Below, piece after piece: positions 36,126 to 49,009 of a stretch of DNA of 64,000 bases. Position 1 is the stretch's first letter; the number at the start of each line of letters is the position of its first letter. The stretch lies in the NCBI GenBank assembly GCA_018697195.1, contig CM031878.1:72961778-73025777 (forward strand). Direction: 5' to 3'. A program made the translations under genes and the position numbers. Source of the stretch: Certhia americana. Its lineage: Eukaryota; Chordata; Aves; Passeriformes; Certhiidae. The notes beneath the pieces are model-generated. The model was not told where the DNA came from. It was given only the letters and a program-made list of their open reading frames with translations, and searched no databases.

Positions 36126-37903
36126 AACCCCTTTCAGCAGAATAAAAAGGTGATGAGAAAACACAGGCCATACACTACTAGGGTTTCAACCCACCTGTCT
36201 GTTGAAGTCAAAATTTGAGTCAAAAACCTCAAGGTTCAATAAGCAGTATAAGTTCAAACTGCAGTATAAGTTGCTAGTAAAAGTAGATTTTAGTGACTGT
36301 GCATCTAAGGAGCTGAGCAACCAGGGCTTGCCAAGTGGGACACAACTGGGTCTGACAAATGAGATTTTTTGTGGCTATAACAAGAAACTTTGCCTTGTCC
36401 TCATAGCCAGTACCCAAAACCCTCTTCCAGCAAACACCCAGCCAGCTTCAAAGCAGAGATGGTTTTGACATGGCTTTCCTCCAGCACTGCTGCACAAAGT
36501 AAAACTCAGGAAGCAATTCCTCTGAAGATTCCAGGGGCTTTGCAAAAAAAAAGGCTCTTTGGGTGCGCTCACAAAGCCTCCTTGTAACAGAGGGGCAAAG
36601 GGAGCTGCTCGATGCAAAACACAGAGAGCATTTTCTGGTAGCCCCTCTCCCTTTAAAACAGATGAAAAGCGTAAGTAGATTAACACCTGTGCATCTCTTT
36701 CCAGAGGGGAGCAGTTATGTGGGGGTGACATTAAAACCAGCGAGGGGTTCAGCATTACGTTCAAGTTTCCAGAAGTGACTGCTGGAAGACAGGAAACAAT
36801 AATGTTTTAAAGAGGTCTGTGAAAGGGTCATTGTGCTGGCGTTTCTCTGCATTAAATCACACGTTTGTCAGCGCACAAACTATCCCAAGTTCTCTTAGAG
36901 CTGCAGCCTGGAGTCCGTATGGTAAAAATCCAGGTCCCCAGGAGCCCACTTCGTAGGATACCTTTCTTTGTAAAAACAAATATACTGCTGCATATTTTTC
37001 CCTGGCAAAACAAAAGGGATTGTTGTCTCCATGAGGCCTCAAGCTCCCAGACCTGCTTGTAAGAGCCCCTCACTGCAAGCAAAGCATGAATCCATTCTGC
37101 TGCAGAGTCCAGGGTGTTTCCAACTTTGGCCTTCAATGGTCCGCAGTCAATTTTCCTTCAAAATTCTTGTACACACCTTAATGTGTGAAAGTATTGGTTT
37201 GTTTTTCTCCTAGGGGAAGCCGAGCGCTGAAAACCCAACCTGCTCGAAATAATGAATTGGAAATAAAAGTAATCATTTTGAAAGGCCAAGCCATCCAATG
37301 AACTGGTTTTCTGTGCAGTGGACCAACGTACAATGCCTCATTATTTGCCTGCCTGCACATTCAGGGGCAAGGAAAAGGAAAAGAATCATCTCTCCTCAAG
37401 TCCAGTGGCTTGGCAGTGAAATGGCAGGAATGAAATAAAGTAGCTGCATTCTTCCCCAAAGGCATCACTGTACCCCCCATGCCTTAATTACAGATGTCAA
37501 TGGTCCCATGCAGACCTAACCCCTTTCTGTCTACTCCCCTTAAAACACCTTCTGGTTTACTGACCATATTTAGACCCTTTGGCAGTCTATAAAAAGTGCT
37601 ACATGATCTTAGCTGCACTAAAACCAGTCAGTTATACCCTATTTCACACTTATGGTGAAAAAAACCTCATTTCCTATGAAGGGATTGTCAAAGGTGCCTG
37701 AGGGCTGGATCTACAAAGTGATTTTAAGATCCTAAGCCAAATTTCCAAGCACAGCTGGCACCTACAAAGGAGCTGGATTCACAAAGGGGATTTAGGTTCA
37801 GCTTTTCAGCAGCTCACTCCTCCCAGGACCCATGGAGCTGTGTCTGGAGCCCTCATGGAGCAGAGGAGGAGCTCCACAGTGAGGAAATCTCCTGGATGAG
37901 CTC
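36126..37903. other. Unique DNA, no gene seen
   Basis: No transposon or exon is recognised. The block 37090-37360 is repeat-free with words such as GTAATCATTTTG, AATAATGAATTGG and CTCATTATTTGCC and could be conserved. Two diverged halves of a direct repeat (GGATCTACAAAGTGATTTTA and GGATTCACAAAGGGGATTTA) lie near 37708 and 37774. Confidence 0.45.
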
Positions 37904-38557
37904 AAGGTTATGGAAGTTCTTCCATGAAGAACTCCCACAAGTCTCTCCCCTGACAGCAGAGGCCTTTTCTGAAGTCCTTGTTAAGAAAAAAGGCAAACTG
38001 GACTCTTGGTTGTTCTCGCTCTCCAGGTTGTTTATTATTTTCTCATCAGCAATTTCTGCACACCAGGCTTTACACCAGCTTGGCCTGAGGGACAAAAGGC
38101 ACCAAAAAGACCCAAACACACAGAATCAAGGCTCTCTTCAAGAGAATTCACACAAATCTCACCAAGAACAGACATTGTTTCTATTTTTCTACCAATAACT
38201 AACTAAATCTCTATTCATGTGACACTGTGGCAAATTGTGCCCAATGTTCCTGTGTCCCCTACACTGCAGAATGTGGAGGTGATGAAGGAGGAGAAAGAAG
38301 CCAAAAAACCGCAAGGATCCTCCAGCTTGTCTTCATCTCCTTACCATGCTAACAAACCCAAAAATCTAAATTTCTCCCTCTGTGATAAATTCCATATTCT
38401 GCTGCTATCTAATTGACATTCTTGGAAGTTCTGTTTCATCCCAGAGCCTGGGAAGCCCTTTGCATGGATGAAGGTTAAAAGCAGTGTTGGTCAGAGGGTT
38501 TTGATCCTTCAAAACATGCAGAGGAATATTCTCTGCATTCCGGGCTCCACCACAGGT
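37904..38557 (-). mobile_element. Solo LTR, family A copy 3 (5-bp TSD AAGGT/CAGGT)
   Basis: The body is 37909-38552, with minus-strand AATAAA at 38031-38036. It is flanked by AAGGT (37904-37908) and CAGGT (38553-38557), one mismatch. It matches the other family A copies over its full length. The left edge (TATGGAAG) is mutated from TGTTGTGG. Confidence 0.85.
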
Positions 38558-40476
38558 GAGAACAGTTCAGAGCACCATCCTTTTTCCCAGTGCCTTGAGC
38601 ATTCCAGACCAAACAAGTTCATGGGTGGTGAGAAACGAGTGACAGAGCCCCTGTGCCACATGGCAAGGGCTGCCATAAACACACAGACAATTCCTCCACG
38701 GGAACAATGGCAGAGAAAAGCACAAAAATACATTTTACTCTGTGGGTTTTTTTCACCAGAGGCACCAAAAGAAGAGTTACATGCTCTCTCAAGAGTGAAA
38801 GGCTCTTCAGAGTTGATGTCACTGCAACTAACCACTCAAACTTCCAGCTTTGTGGAACCCTCCCAGTGCAGGTTATGTTTATCAATACCTCCAAATTAAT
38901 CTGTTTCATGATCAGCTGACAGTCTTTCTGAACCTCATGAGGCAGTTTTGAAAACTGCCAAGGTAAAACTAAACAGGCGGTGTGGAAAGGAAGTATTTAT
39001 TTCTGTGCGTTAATGAGAAGAGTAAAGAAAAATTAAAGTTTACTTTATTACTCAATAGGACTCAACAACAAAATGGAAATAAAGTGCAACACTCACTGTC
39101 TTAACATTTGCCAAGAATTATCTGTTTTAAAAAGACTTAGCATAGCTCAACAGAGCTAATTGTCCCACAGAGGAACCATCTGGGGAAAAAAAAAAAAAAA
39201 GCAAGCAAAAAAAGTTCTATTTGCCAAGGTTCCTCCTAAAAAACTATCAGAAATTCACTGGAGGCTCCTGACTTCAAAACCCAGTCACTCCAGGATGGGA
39301 TTCCCCAGCAAACCCAGGTATAACCAGACTCCACAGTTCACCTCAGGCTCACATCCCCCTGCAATCCCTCTGTCCCAAGAGAGGGATTTATCTCCCTAAT
39401 TTCAGTCATGAGATGAAACAAAAACCTTAAATCATCTTTTTTTGCCTTCCTTAACTATGGAGGATATCTCAGGTGATTAGGCCAGGCACAGGAGTCCCTA
39501 ATAAAGCAATGAAAAGTTGAAATGTGGAGTTTCCTGAAGCCTGCCTGAATAATTAAAGCTAGATGGTGACAGGTTGGATAACCCTCTCCACAGAATTCCC
39601 TCTCCACTTTGTGTGGAGGGGGATCTGGGCCAAGAGGCAAATCTCTGAAGGAAGATTTTGACTGGGATAAAACCAAATTATGAGCCCACTGCTGTGTGAG
39701 GGCGTGCAAAGAGGAGCAGAAAGGAAGAAGGATGGAAGAGAGGAGGGCAGAGGGGAATACTCAGGGTTAGCATGGCTGGGTCGGGTGGCTTGGGTAGATA
39801 CAAAAGATGCTTTTTGGAGAAAAAAAAAGACAGGAAAAATTTTCATAATCTCAGCACCCTGCTTCCCACAACAGGCACCCAAAACGCTGCAGGTTTGGTA
39901 TGAAACAGGGCTGTGGGAAGGCAGATTTTCATCAGAGTGGTTACATTTCACACTTTAATCCGCAGACGCTGTAAAAACAAGAGATTGGGTCTTATTCAAA
40001 TCTGCTGAGTAAGCCCCATTCCAAGGCATTTCCACTGAGCAGTATCTTGTGGAAGGGTTATTACTTTTATGTGGCTTAAAGCCACGAGAGTGGGGCAGTT
40101 TGGAAGTGTGAGAGCTTCTCAGAGAGGCTTCCTTTCCCCCCAAGGGATGAGTAATCAGGGTTCACATGACACCAAATTTAAAGGGTCATGAATTCAAGGT
40201 GCCAGATTACAATTGCACTGAAAACACACAGCTGTTTCCACCCAAAAGCTAGCTTATGGGTTTTTTGCCTATTTTCCCAGACTTGCCATTGACTGGAAGT
40301 GACTCTAAAAGAACAGTGCTGCTCAGAGGAAAACCAGCCATGTAGCTGAGAAAGTTCTCCTGCTGGACCATCTGAGGGGTTTTTATCAGTCAGCTAGAAA
40401 GGGGATAAAATTAGTGCAGTAATTTCTAGCTTAATTTCTACCTTAATTAATTTCTACATTAATTTCTACCTTTATG
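38558..40476. other. Unique DNA, no gene seen
   Basis: Single-copy sequence between two oppositely oriented family A LTRs. It has an A16 run near 39184. No retroviral coding sequence is seen between the two LTRs, which rules out a provirus spanning them. Open frames of 90-145 codons overlap on both strands and are unremarkable. Confidence 0.55.
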
Positions 40477-41138
40477 CTTTGTGTTGGAACCCAGAATGGA
40501 GAGAATATTTCTCTGCATGCTTTGAATGATCAAAACCCTCTGACCAACACTGCTTTTAACCTTCATCCATGCAAAGGTCTTCCTTCTGGGATGAAACAGA
40601 ATTTTCAAGAATGTCAATTAGATAGCAGCAGAATATGGAATTTATCACAGAGGGAGAAATTTAGATTTTTGGGTTTGTTAGCATGGTAAGGAGATGAAGA
40701 CAAGCTGGAGGATCCTTGCGGTTTTCAGGCTTCTTCCTCCTTCTCCATCTCCTTCACATTCTGCAGTGTTGGGGACACAGGAACATTGGGCACAATTTGC
40801 CACAGTGTCACATGAATAGAGATTTAGTAGAAATCTAGAAAAGTAGATCTAGAAAGCTAGAAAAGTAGAAATAATGTCTGTTCTTGGTGAGATTTGTGTG
40901 AATTCTCTTGAAGAGAACCTTGATTTTGTGTGTTTGGGGCTTTTTGGTGCCTTTTGTCCCTCAGGCCAAGCTGGTGTAAAGCCTGGTGTGCAGAAATTGC
41001 TGATGAGAAAATAATAAACAACCTGGAGAGCGAGAACAACCAAGAGTCCAGTTTGCCTTTTTTCTTAACAAGGACTTCAGAAAAGGCCTCTGCTGTCAGG
41101 GGAGAGACAGGTGGGAGTAGGAGAACTCCAACACTTTG
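40477..41138 (+). mobile_element. Solo LTR, family A copy 4 (5-bp TSD CTTTG)
   Basis: The body is 40482-41133, from TGTTGGAACCC to ACTCCAACA, and reads on the plus strand with AATAAA at 41013-41018. It is flanked by an exact CTTTG at 40477-40481 and 41134-41138. It is the best-preserved family A copy in this window and defines the family edges. A 5-bp duplication is typical of ERVL-like elements; that class call is inference. Confidence 0.93.
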
Positions 41139-42182
41139 TCCTTTGCTGCATCAGGGAGTGGGAGCAGCAATCAGGTCTGTGTTGGTGGATGGGCAATTCA
41201 GCTCGTGTCTCATCTTGCAGCTACCAAAAGTTTAATAGGTTGAACCCTGACCTGTCTTCTGACTGGGCAGTTCCAGAGCTGTCAGACACACCAAAGCTTT
41301 CCTGCACTGGTGCAGAATTTAAAAATGTTTTCCAAGGGGTCACTTTGTACAGCGCCTGCGTCAGCGGTACAAAATTAATTCAAAGAAGGAAATTCACATA
41401 CCAGAACAGCCCTTGTTGTTTCATCTCGTGCATCAGTCAACAGCACATCTCAGATAAAGGCCCAAGAAGCATGAGGGATTGCGTGCAATCACTGGAGTGT
41501 ACCCCAAGCTCCAAAAATGCCCCGTGGTTCACCTTTAATGTATTGAATTCCCAACCAGCCCCGGTTTGATTCTCAGCTGCAGATTTCCCTGACCTCTCAG
41601 TCACTTTGTCTCAGGCACTTTGTTTCCATTTGATGATGATGGAATTAATTTGGCCTGTGTGCTGGGATGCTTACTTACTGGCTAGAACTCCAATGGCTTG
41701 AGAAAAATCCCACACAGCCTTGAACTTGAGCTCTCTTTTCATGAGGTGCCTCAGAAGAGCTGGAAAATATATATGTAAGCAGGAGAAAACCAAAGGCAAC
41801 TGCAACTCTGCCCAACAGAGAGAAGATAGGAATGCTTCTATAGCTTGGCCCATCATTTACTGTGCATGTCACTATGAAACAACCCCAGTGAAGGGATTTA
41901 ATAATTTCTGTGAAATGATGTGGGTCTGTCTCAAAGTCATTTTCTACCACAGCTACTTCAGGACCACTTTTAAATCCACTTTTAGCTCTTCCTTTTCAAA
42001 TTTTGCCTTCCTTCAGCAGGTTGGGTAGTTCAACAGTGCAGGAAGCCTGTGGTGTTTGGTTCTGAGTTGCAGAGCAGAGATCAGTGGAAGTTTAGGTCCT
42101 TGTTCAGAAAATACTCAAACCTGCTGTGCCCAGCTTGAGTTTCTCAGTTTCTTTTCCCTGCTCCCTTCAAAGACTGAAGGTT
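41139..42182. other. Unique DNA, no gene seen
   Basis: Single-copy sequence. About 41290-41480 is repeat-free with balanced composition and may be conserved. A 152-codon plus-strand frame (41111-41569) starts inside the LTR and shows no recognisable domain. Confidence 0.5.
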
Positions 42183-42325
42183 GGTGGCTGTAGAGCAGCA
42201 GAGGCAGAGTGTGAACTGCCCAGGGCAGCTGTGGCTGCCCCTGGATCCCTGGAAGTGTCCAAGGCCAGGATGGACAGAGCTTTGGAGCAAGCTGGGATAG
42301 TGGAGGGTGTCCCTGGCCAACACAC
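42183..42325 (+). mobile_element. CR1 LINE fragment
   Basis: Plus-strand CR1 with CTGCCCAGGGCAGCTGTGG, CTGGAAGTGTCCAAGGCC and GATAGTGGAGGGTGTCCCTGG. It stops before the 3' tail. Confidence 0.88.
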
Positions 42326-42605
42326 TAAATGTAGGCTGATGCTGGGATTTGAGGAAAAATTTGCCCTGGTTTTTACTAATTTACTAAATTAAAAAAAGAA
42401 AAAAAAAAAAAAGAAATACCAAGCACTCTGTGGCTGACAATGAAGAAATGAAAACTTGTGTTCAAAGTTTGCAGAGTGTAGCAGTAACCCTTCAACATCT
42501 CAGGAAAAGAACACAGAATCACAGTACCATGAAGGCTTGAAAACACCCTGAGACCATCAAGTTCAACCCAGCACCATCCCTATGCTCACCATTAACCCTG
42601 TCCTC

Positions 42606-43224
42606 AAATGCTGTTGGAACCCTGGGCACAGAAGATTTCAGGGTTTCTGTGCTGACAGGGAATGATCCTCAAAAATACACTGCATTTCACCTGAGGCCAT
42701 GGAAAAGACTTCCAAAATTGAGTGACAGCACTTGGATTGTGAGTGTGTAGTTGAATAGAAGTGTGTTATATCACAGAGTGAGAGATTTAGAGTTTGGGGT
42801 TTTGGGATATAATAATATATATGTAACGAAATAGAGAGCTTAGAGTGTAGCAGCTTCTTCTTCTTCTTCTTCTTCTTCTTCTTCTTCTTCTTCTTCTTTT
42901 TCACAAGTTTGGGTGATTTTGTGTGATTGGGTGAAAAAGTCCACAGTGCAGGACATGGATCATTAATTATTAAGTTAGAAGAAAAAATAAGTTAGTTAGC
43001 ATCCCATAATTGAGTAATTTAAGCCTAAAAGACCTTAGAAGCATAACTGTACCCCATTTTTACTCTATTAACCTCGCAGATAGAAACACTCACAGTCAGT
43101 GAAGCTACAACTTAGATAAGAGTTAATAAATATCCAACTCCAAACAAAAATTCTCTCTCACACACTTTTAATCCTGACCCTGAGAAGGAGAACCAGATAA
43201 AGCCAAGGGTTCGCATCAGAATGC
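42606..43224 (+). mobile_element. Solo LTR, family D copy 1, nested in CR1
   Basis: The body is 42612-43218, beginning TGTTGGAACCC, with AATAAA at 43125-43130 on the plus strand. It is flanked by AAATGC (42606-42611) and GAATGC (43219-43224), a 6-bp duplication with one mismatch. The host CR1 continues on both sides, which fixes the edges independently. It has a long internal CTT tract. A 6-bp duplication suggests ERVK-like integration. Confidence 0.92.
42854..42898. repeat. (CTT)n microsatellite inside LTR
   Basis: About 14-15 uninterrupted CTT units in family D copy 1. The equivalent places in the other family D copies carry shorter or impure C/T tracts (52205-52276, 56610-56634, 59436-59454). 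Confidence 0.97.
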
Positions 43225-43312
43225 CACACATTTGTGAACACTTCCAGGGAATGCTCTGGGCAGCCTGTTCCATGAAGAAATTTTTCCCTTGCTGTCTAAT
43301 CCAAACCCACAG

Positions 43313-45488
43313 TACTGAGAGTGAGGGCAACATCTAGGTGAAATCATTGTTTTGCACACTACAAACAGCCCACAGAAGTGAAGTTAACACCAGAGCAAGG
43401 TGAGATTTGCACACCTGAGATCACACGAATTGGTCCCATTCTGTTGAGGATGGCAGAGCACTGACAGCACACAGAGGAACATCCAGCCCTGCTGCTTCCT
43501 GACACAGCAAGGACTTCATTTTCTGCCTGCCTCAGGTTTTGGATTTGTGTGAAGCTAAAAAAAAAAAAAAAAAAAAAATCCCAAACTGCAGCTGAATCCA
43601 AACTGCTGTATTTCACAGGGCTTGTAGGAAAGCTCTGGGGATTACAGCTTCCTTGCTATTTTGACACAGAACTTTACCTCCAAGCTGCCCTGAAAAAATA
43701 GTCCAAAGTTTGCTCAAGAGGTAACAAAATGTTTTGATTAAGCCAGCCTGAGCTTGAAACCAAAGTATAAACTCAAGAAGTATATGTCGTTTCAGATCAC
43801 ACATAAACATTTCAAATGGATTTTTAATTGAGTTCTCTCTATTTCCTCTCACTTCTCTGAGAAACAGACTCTTCTGTATTTTAGAAAGACAACTTACAAA
43901 AAATAAGGCACTCGAGGTGTCCACAGCCACAGGTTCAGAGCTTGACAGGACAAATGCATGTTTCTGTCACGTGTACACCTGATTTACTTGTAGCAAGGAT
44001 TTTCACACACAAAAGTGCACGTTATTTGAAAACAGCCTGACTTTCTTGATCCTGAAAGCGCCAGCGTGTTTCACTTCTGGTGTTTTTCTTTTTTGTCCCT
44101 GGGACAAAGAATAACACAAAAATGATTTCTTCTATTTCAGTGCCTGGTACAGGAGGGCCTTGGAGAGTTCTGCTGTGATGCTGTGTGAGCTGAGTTTATT
44201 TGGCCATATATTATTCTCGTTTGATATTTACATGCTGCTGTACTGTGGGGAGAAATTAATCACCCTGCATTTATCAGAGATAAGCTAATCCAACCAAAGC
44301 CCATGGTTTAGCAAGGCACAGAGCTTCAGAGGACAGCAGTAAATTTTAACTGGATTTGATTAAGAGGTAATTAGCTAAACCTGTTTACCTTAACCTTTGC
44401 TGCAACTGTTGTTTTTACTGGGAGAAGAGTGTCATTAGATTGTGCCTGGGATACAAGTTATGGAGCACACACCACTTCTCACTGTCCAATTTTCATCTGT
44501 TACTCAAGGAAGAGGTAGAAAGGTCAGGATCAGATTGCTATTGTACAATCCTCCTGAGATGAGAGCAGAAAGTTTCCTTGACAGAGACAAAATAAGCCAC
44601 GAAGAACAGTAGTTTATTTTTCAGTAGGATGGAGGGGGGAGTCAAAAGAACACATGTCTACAGCCCTAGACAGACTTTTGCAATAATTCAACTGTCTCAG
44701 TAGATTTGAGAGCCATTTGAACTCACTGAGCATTTTGCAGAAACAGGGGAGAGTAATGCCAATTTGCTGCAGACTGCAAAACAGTGCAGCTGAGAAAAGA
44801 ACTGGGTGAATATATTTTCCAGTGCACTGCATTTTCATAAATTATTTCTAAATGTATTCACTCAAGAGAGTTCAAAGAACCATGGGAAACCAGGCCTTAA
44901 ATTGCTTTATAGTCATTTAATTGACCAGTTTAGATAACTTGGTTAAAATAAGGGTTTAGATCAGCCTGAACTCTTGGCTTATTCATGGCATTCACCTAAT
45001 TTGTAATCACATTTGAGAACGGTATGGATTTCTGTTCCTTGCCTGAGGGAACATCAGCTTCATAACAGAAGGCAGATAAAAGTAATTGTGGTTGCTGAAG
45101 GGCAAGAGATAAGCTTGGTCTGCAGGTTTGGGGTTTTTTGGTTTTGGGTTTTTTTTTTTTTTTTGGTTAAGCACAAGCAGATTTAATCCCCCAGCTTTTA
45201 TTCCTAGAAGCTAAAGGAGCACACACCCAAAAAAAATGGCTTTTACCCAGCTTGAAACAGGAGGGTGGCTTCAGGTCACATCTTCAGCCACAGGTTTTCC
45301 CAAGAGCTCCCTTACATCCCAGGGAAACAAAAGTTTCCAGCAAATCCACAAGGTCTCTTGTGGAGAGACCAAATGACCTCAGCCAAGCTGGCTCTGGGTG
45401 AGGAGAGAGAATTTTGAAGCTCTAAAGCATCAGCATTCTTTCCTGCTTATCCCAACAAGGCTCAGTCTCAAAGAACCAGAGCCTGTGT
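43313..45488. other. Unique DNA, no gene seen
   Basis: Contains an A19-20 run near 43558-43578 and a T-rich run near 45131-45165. The block 44170-44420 is entered as a candidate conserved element. No exon or transposon is supported. Confidence 0.5.
44170..44420. promoter_or_regulatory. Candidate conserved non-coding element
   Basis: A repeat-free block with GAGATAAGCTAATCC near 44277, TAATTAG at 44368-44374 and a forkhead-like TGTTTAC at 44382-44388, within even-composition sequence. Inference from motif density only. Confidence 0.28.
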
Positions 45489-45622
45489 TGCAAAAAAACA
45501 AAAAACAAAAAAAAAAACCCCCAAAAAAAAAACAAAAAACAAAAAAAAACCCAAAAAAAAACCCCAAAACACACAACCCAACAAAATCCACAAAAAAACC
45601 TAAAAAAAAAATTTTAAAAAAG
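45489..45622. repeat. A/C-rich low-complexity tract
   Basis: Runs of 5-9 A separated by CC or CCC over about 130 bp. It would translate as lysine/proline-rich sequence on the plus strand; that is an artefact. Confidence 0.93.
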
Positions 45623-46638
45623 CAATTTCACACACCGTTCAGGCATTTAAGGGGGGAAAAAGGATGCACCAGTTATATACACACACTCATGTAAGCTCTG
45701 CCCTAAAGCTGATAATTTAACTGCATTTTCCTACCTGAGGTCAGTACCTATTGTTTAACTTTGTTTCAGCCTGTCCAGCTAAGAAGGGAACTTCACAGTG
45801 TAGCCTGAATCTTGCACAAAGGAATATCACTTGTTCTTTCAGCAGAATAAGTGCCACGGGTCTTCCATCTGCTTCCCTGCAATCTTACTGGCACCGAAGG
45901 GAGGAATGACTTGAAATATAGGAGATTCTTGCAAAAATAAAAATATTTTTAAAAAAATAAATAAAGGTGGGGGGGATTGATTTGCTTCTCCATGAGTTGC
46001 CTGTGTTGTTCAGCCTTTCTGTGGGCAGGGGGAAAGCACTCCAGGCTTCACATCAGGGGATTTGGACTGCTCCTGATGGACACAAGGAGCAGAGTTTTAC
46101 ATCTCCTGTCCCCGTGGGCAGCCCAGCTCAAACCTCCCCTGGGTAACCACTGACCTGGCTAAAGCTGGTCTGTCACGCAGGTGTTGGAAATGTCAGTGTT
46201 TCGAGCCACAGGAAGGGGTTTATGGGATAAAAGTGGTTTTTTAATGGCATTATTGGCACAACATCTTTGGAGCAGAGAAATAGGTGCTCTTCTTTTTCCA
46301 TCTGTGGGGGTTTTGTCATTCCTGGTCAGATTTGCTCCTCAGTGGAGCCTCTGGACAGACAGAACAGAAAACACTGGAGATGATGTGTTTGCTGTTTATT
46401 TATTAGGTAGTTTTCTCCTTCAAGTCAAAACATGGGACTAAAAGTGAGAGGGAAATTGTCTCTGCGTGTGTGCACATGCACAAGTGAGTTGTCTGTGTAG
46501 GCCGTAACTTGATTTCCTCTCCTGATGGAACTGACTGAAATTCACCACAAGAACAGTTTGGAAATCAGGGGAGTGTTTTTTAAGCATTGTGAGGAACCCC
46601 AATTCATCTCAGAAAGTAAATTTTTTAAAAAATTTTTT

Positions 46639-46672
<34 letters not shown>

Positions 46673-48957
46673 GGAGGCATGAATTTCACTGAACCCTACG
46701 AGTTATTTTAAGCCTCAGAATTCCAAATGACTTGTTCTGAGCTTTCTGAAAGAATTAAGGATGTTCATAAGTCTCACAGGTGTCAGGTAAATTGCTGATA
46801 TCTCACAGGCACTCTCTTCTCCTCAGGAAGTGGCATAAAAGTCACTTGATGTAAGCTCAGTTGCTAAAATGCTGTGATTACAGTGATTCCTGCCAAATTA
46901 TACAGTCTTATTTTTTCCTTGATGTGAGATTTTGGAAGGAGGGAATCATCTTTTCATTCTTGGATTGGAGGGTACCCAGCTCAGAAATCCTCTTGCTTCT
47001 GGCCAGTATCATTGCATAAATGAAAACAATAAAATAGTTTTAAATAATTGAGAAAAATAATAAAATAAATATTACAATGTAACACATCTTAAAATATTTT
47101 ATCATTCTGTGAAAAAAATGCAATGAGATTATCCCTTTGATGTGTATTTTGCTATGACCAGCTATAAACAAAAAATAGGTATCAGTACAAAATTAATACT
47201 AATGTCTTCCAACCCACAAAATTCAACAAGATGTGAGCTCCAAGAAAAGAAGCAAAGCAATTAATGTTGAAATCAGTTGTGTTTGGATAAAACTCTATGT
47301 TCTTAGAAAGGCTTTCCTAAGTCCTGGCATCTTTAGTGGAACAGAAATCCATGCCAGTATGACAGTATTAATAAAGTCCATTAAATACAGCCAGAACTTG
47401 TTATCCATCATAAATATGAATGTTTAGAGGCAGAAGGGGAGATCTCAATTAGAAAAAGGAAAAGTTTAATTTCTTTTTTTATATAAAATTTACGTTAAAA
47501 ATTTAGAATTAGTGTACTCACATTGGAATTGATTGCTGGCTCCTCATTTTTTAGGTTATGTGGCTCAAATAAGGAGCATTCTACTCATTTGGAAAGAAAA
47601 AAAAATGCAAGTTTCAATAAGAGAAATATTTTTAAAATCTGGTAAAAACTACAGAAGTAAGAAACAGCTGCTGTGAGTCCAAGTTTGTGTGTGTGTCTCT
47701 TCTATTTATCCCCTGTAAAGCCAACTGACCATTCAGAGCACCAAAGATTACCTTTTGTGTCAAAAAAAAGGATTGTGAAGGGACATATTTTGGCTGTTCA
47801 TGAAAGAGGTTTTACTGGAAGCAGTAAGACATTTTATGCTGGCTCCCCCTTCTTTTATGTGTGCTCAGCTTCCATTTTTCATTTAATATTGTTAATTATT
47901 CCTCACGTTGGATGTGTGAACTGCATTTGCAGTTGTCCAGGTCCTTTGAGTGTGTGACTTTACAGACCCACACTTGGAATTATTTCATGTTTTCCCTTGC
48001 ATCAGCAATTTTGTGCCGGGTTTCAAAATCCTTGGATGCTTTTATTAGACTTCATTTTATTTTGGGGTTTTTTTTCCCTCTCTAAGCCAGATCCTTTAAA
48101 CAAGATTAGTCAAGGCTGAGCCCCTGTGCCACTGGCTCCCAGTGCCAGTTCATGGGGTTTTCTGGTGGCAGAGTTGGTTTTCCACCCAGGAGAACAAAAC
48201 CATCAGCCTTGCATTTTCCCTCATGTCTTCACTTTTCAATGTACTATTTTAAAGGACTGTTTATGGGACAACACCAAGAAACTCCTCCTTACACCAAGAC
48301 AATCACCAAGTATTTCCCTCCCTTCTAGATCTGTGACTTCCACAGAACGAGACATTTTTATTTTAAAGCATCCTCAACACATCTGGTCCAGAGTTTCAGG
48401 GACATCATAAAAGCAGGAGAAAGCATCACATCAGTCTGGCGAGGGAAAACCTCTCCCCTCTCCCCTTGAGGTGTTCATCAGCTAAGGGCTCTCCAACTGA
48501 GGGAAATCAGGGAAATCAAAGCAGGAGGTGTTGGGCAAAGAGAAGAGGCTGTGGGTTTCCATGCAGACACACACCTGAAGCTTTCACAAGTCACACACAA
48601 GGTGAATTATTGGTTGCAGCCTCTAGCTTGCTGCATTTGGTACCTGGGGTCCAGGCATCTGAGGGTGCTGGTGGTAACTCCAGGGGCAGGAGGATTCCTG
48701 TTGAATATAGGAAAAAACAAAAACAAATGCCTGCTGGGTTTGGACAAAGCCTGAAAAACACCTTTTGATGCGGTGAAATCTCTGCCCAGGTAGCAGAGAG
48801 CTGGATGCAGAGACTGCTGTGGATGCTGTGGGAGAGCAGTGTGAGCCGCAAGGGGAATTGCATCCCAAAACAACAGCTGCTTTAGGCATTATTAAGTGTG
48901 AAGAGAAATCTTGTGGCTTCCTGGCTTCCAGGACAGTGGCACGGCTGTCAGTCATAG

Positions 48958-48960
<3 letters not shown>
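45623..48960. other. Unique DNA, no gene seen
   Basis: A T-rich run lies at 46621-46670. The rest is single-copy A/T-rich sequence without a recognised repeat or exon. Open frames of 85-110 codons overlap on both strands near 48.5-48.9 kb and show no domain signature. Confidence 0.5.

Positions 48961-49008
<48 letters not shown>
48961..49008. repeat. Poly-T run of about 48
   Basis: An uninterrupted T tract between AGTCATAGCAAA on the left and GGTCATGC on the right. No polyadenylation signal or transcript-like body precedes it on the minus strand, so it is not a clear processed-pseudogene tail. Confidence 0.97.

Positions 49009-49009
<1 letters not shown>

Larger units (their letters stand above)
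42509..43312 (-). mobile_element. CR1 LINE 3' fragment, split by family D LTR
   Basis: Reverse-complement CR1 begins with ACACAGAATCACAG at 42509 and runs to 42611. It resumes at 43219 and continues to about 43312 with GAACACTTCCAGGG, CTGGGCAGCCTGTTCC and CTAATCCAAACCC. The two halves are consecutive in CR1, so the LTR at 42612-43218 inserted into it. Confidence 0.9.

Noticed and set aside
37909..41133. A provirus bounded by the two family A LTRs
   Set aside because: The two LTRs are in opposite orientation, each has its own 5-bp duplication, and no gag-pol-env-like sequence lies between them.
43205..43220. tRNA-like B box (GGTTCGCATC)
   Set aside because: No A box at the right distance and no cloverleaf; it is the end of a family D LTR.
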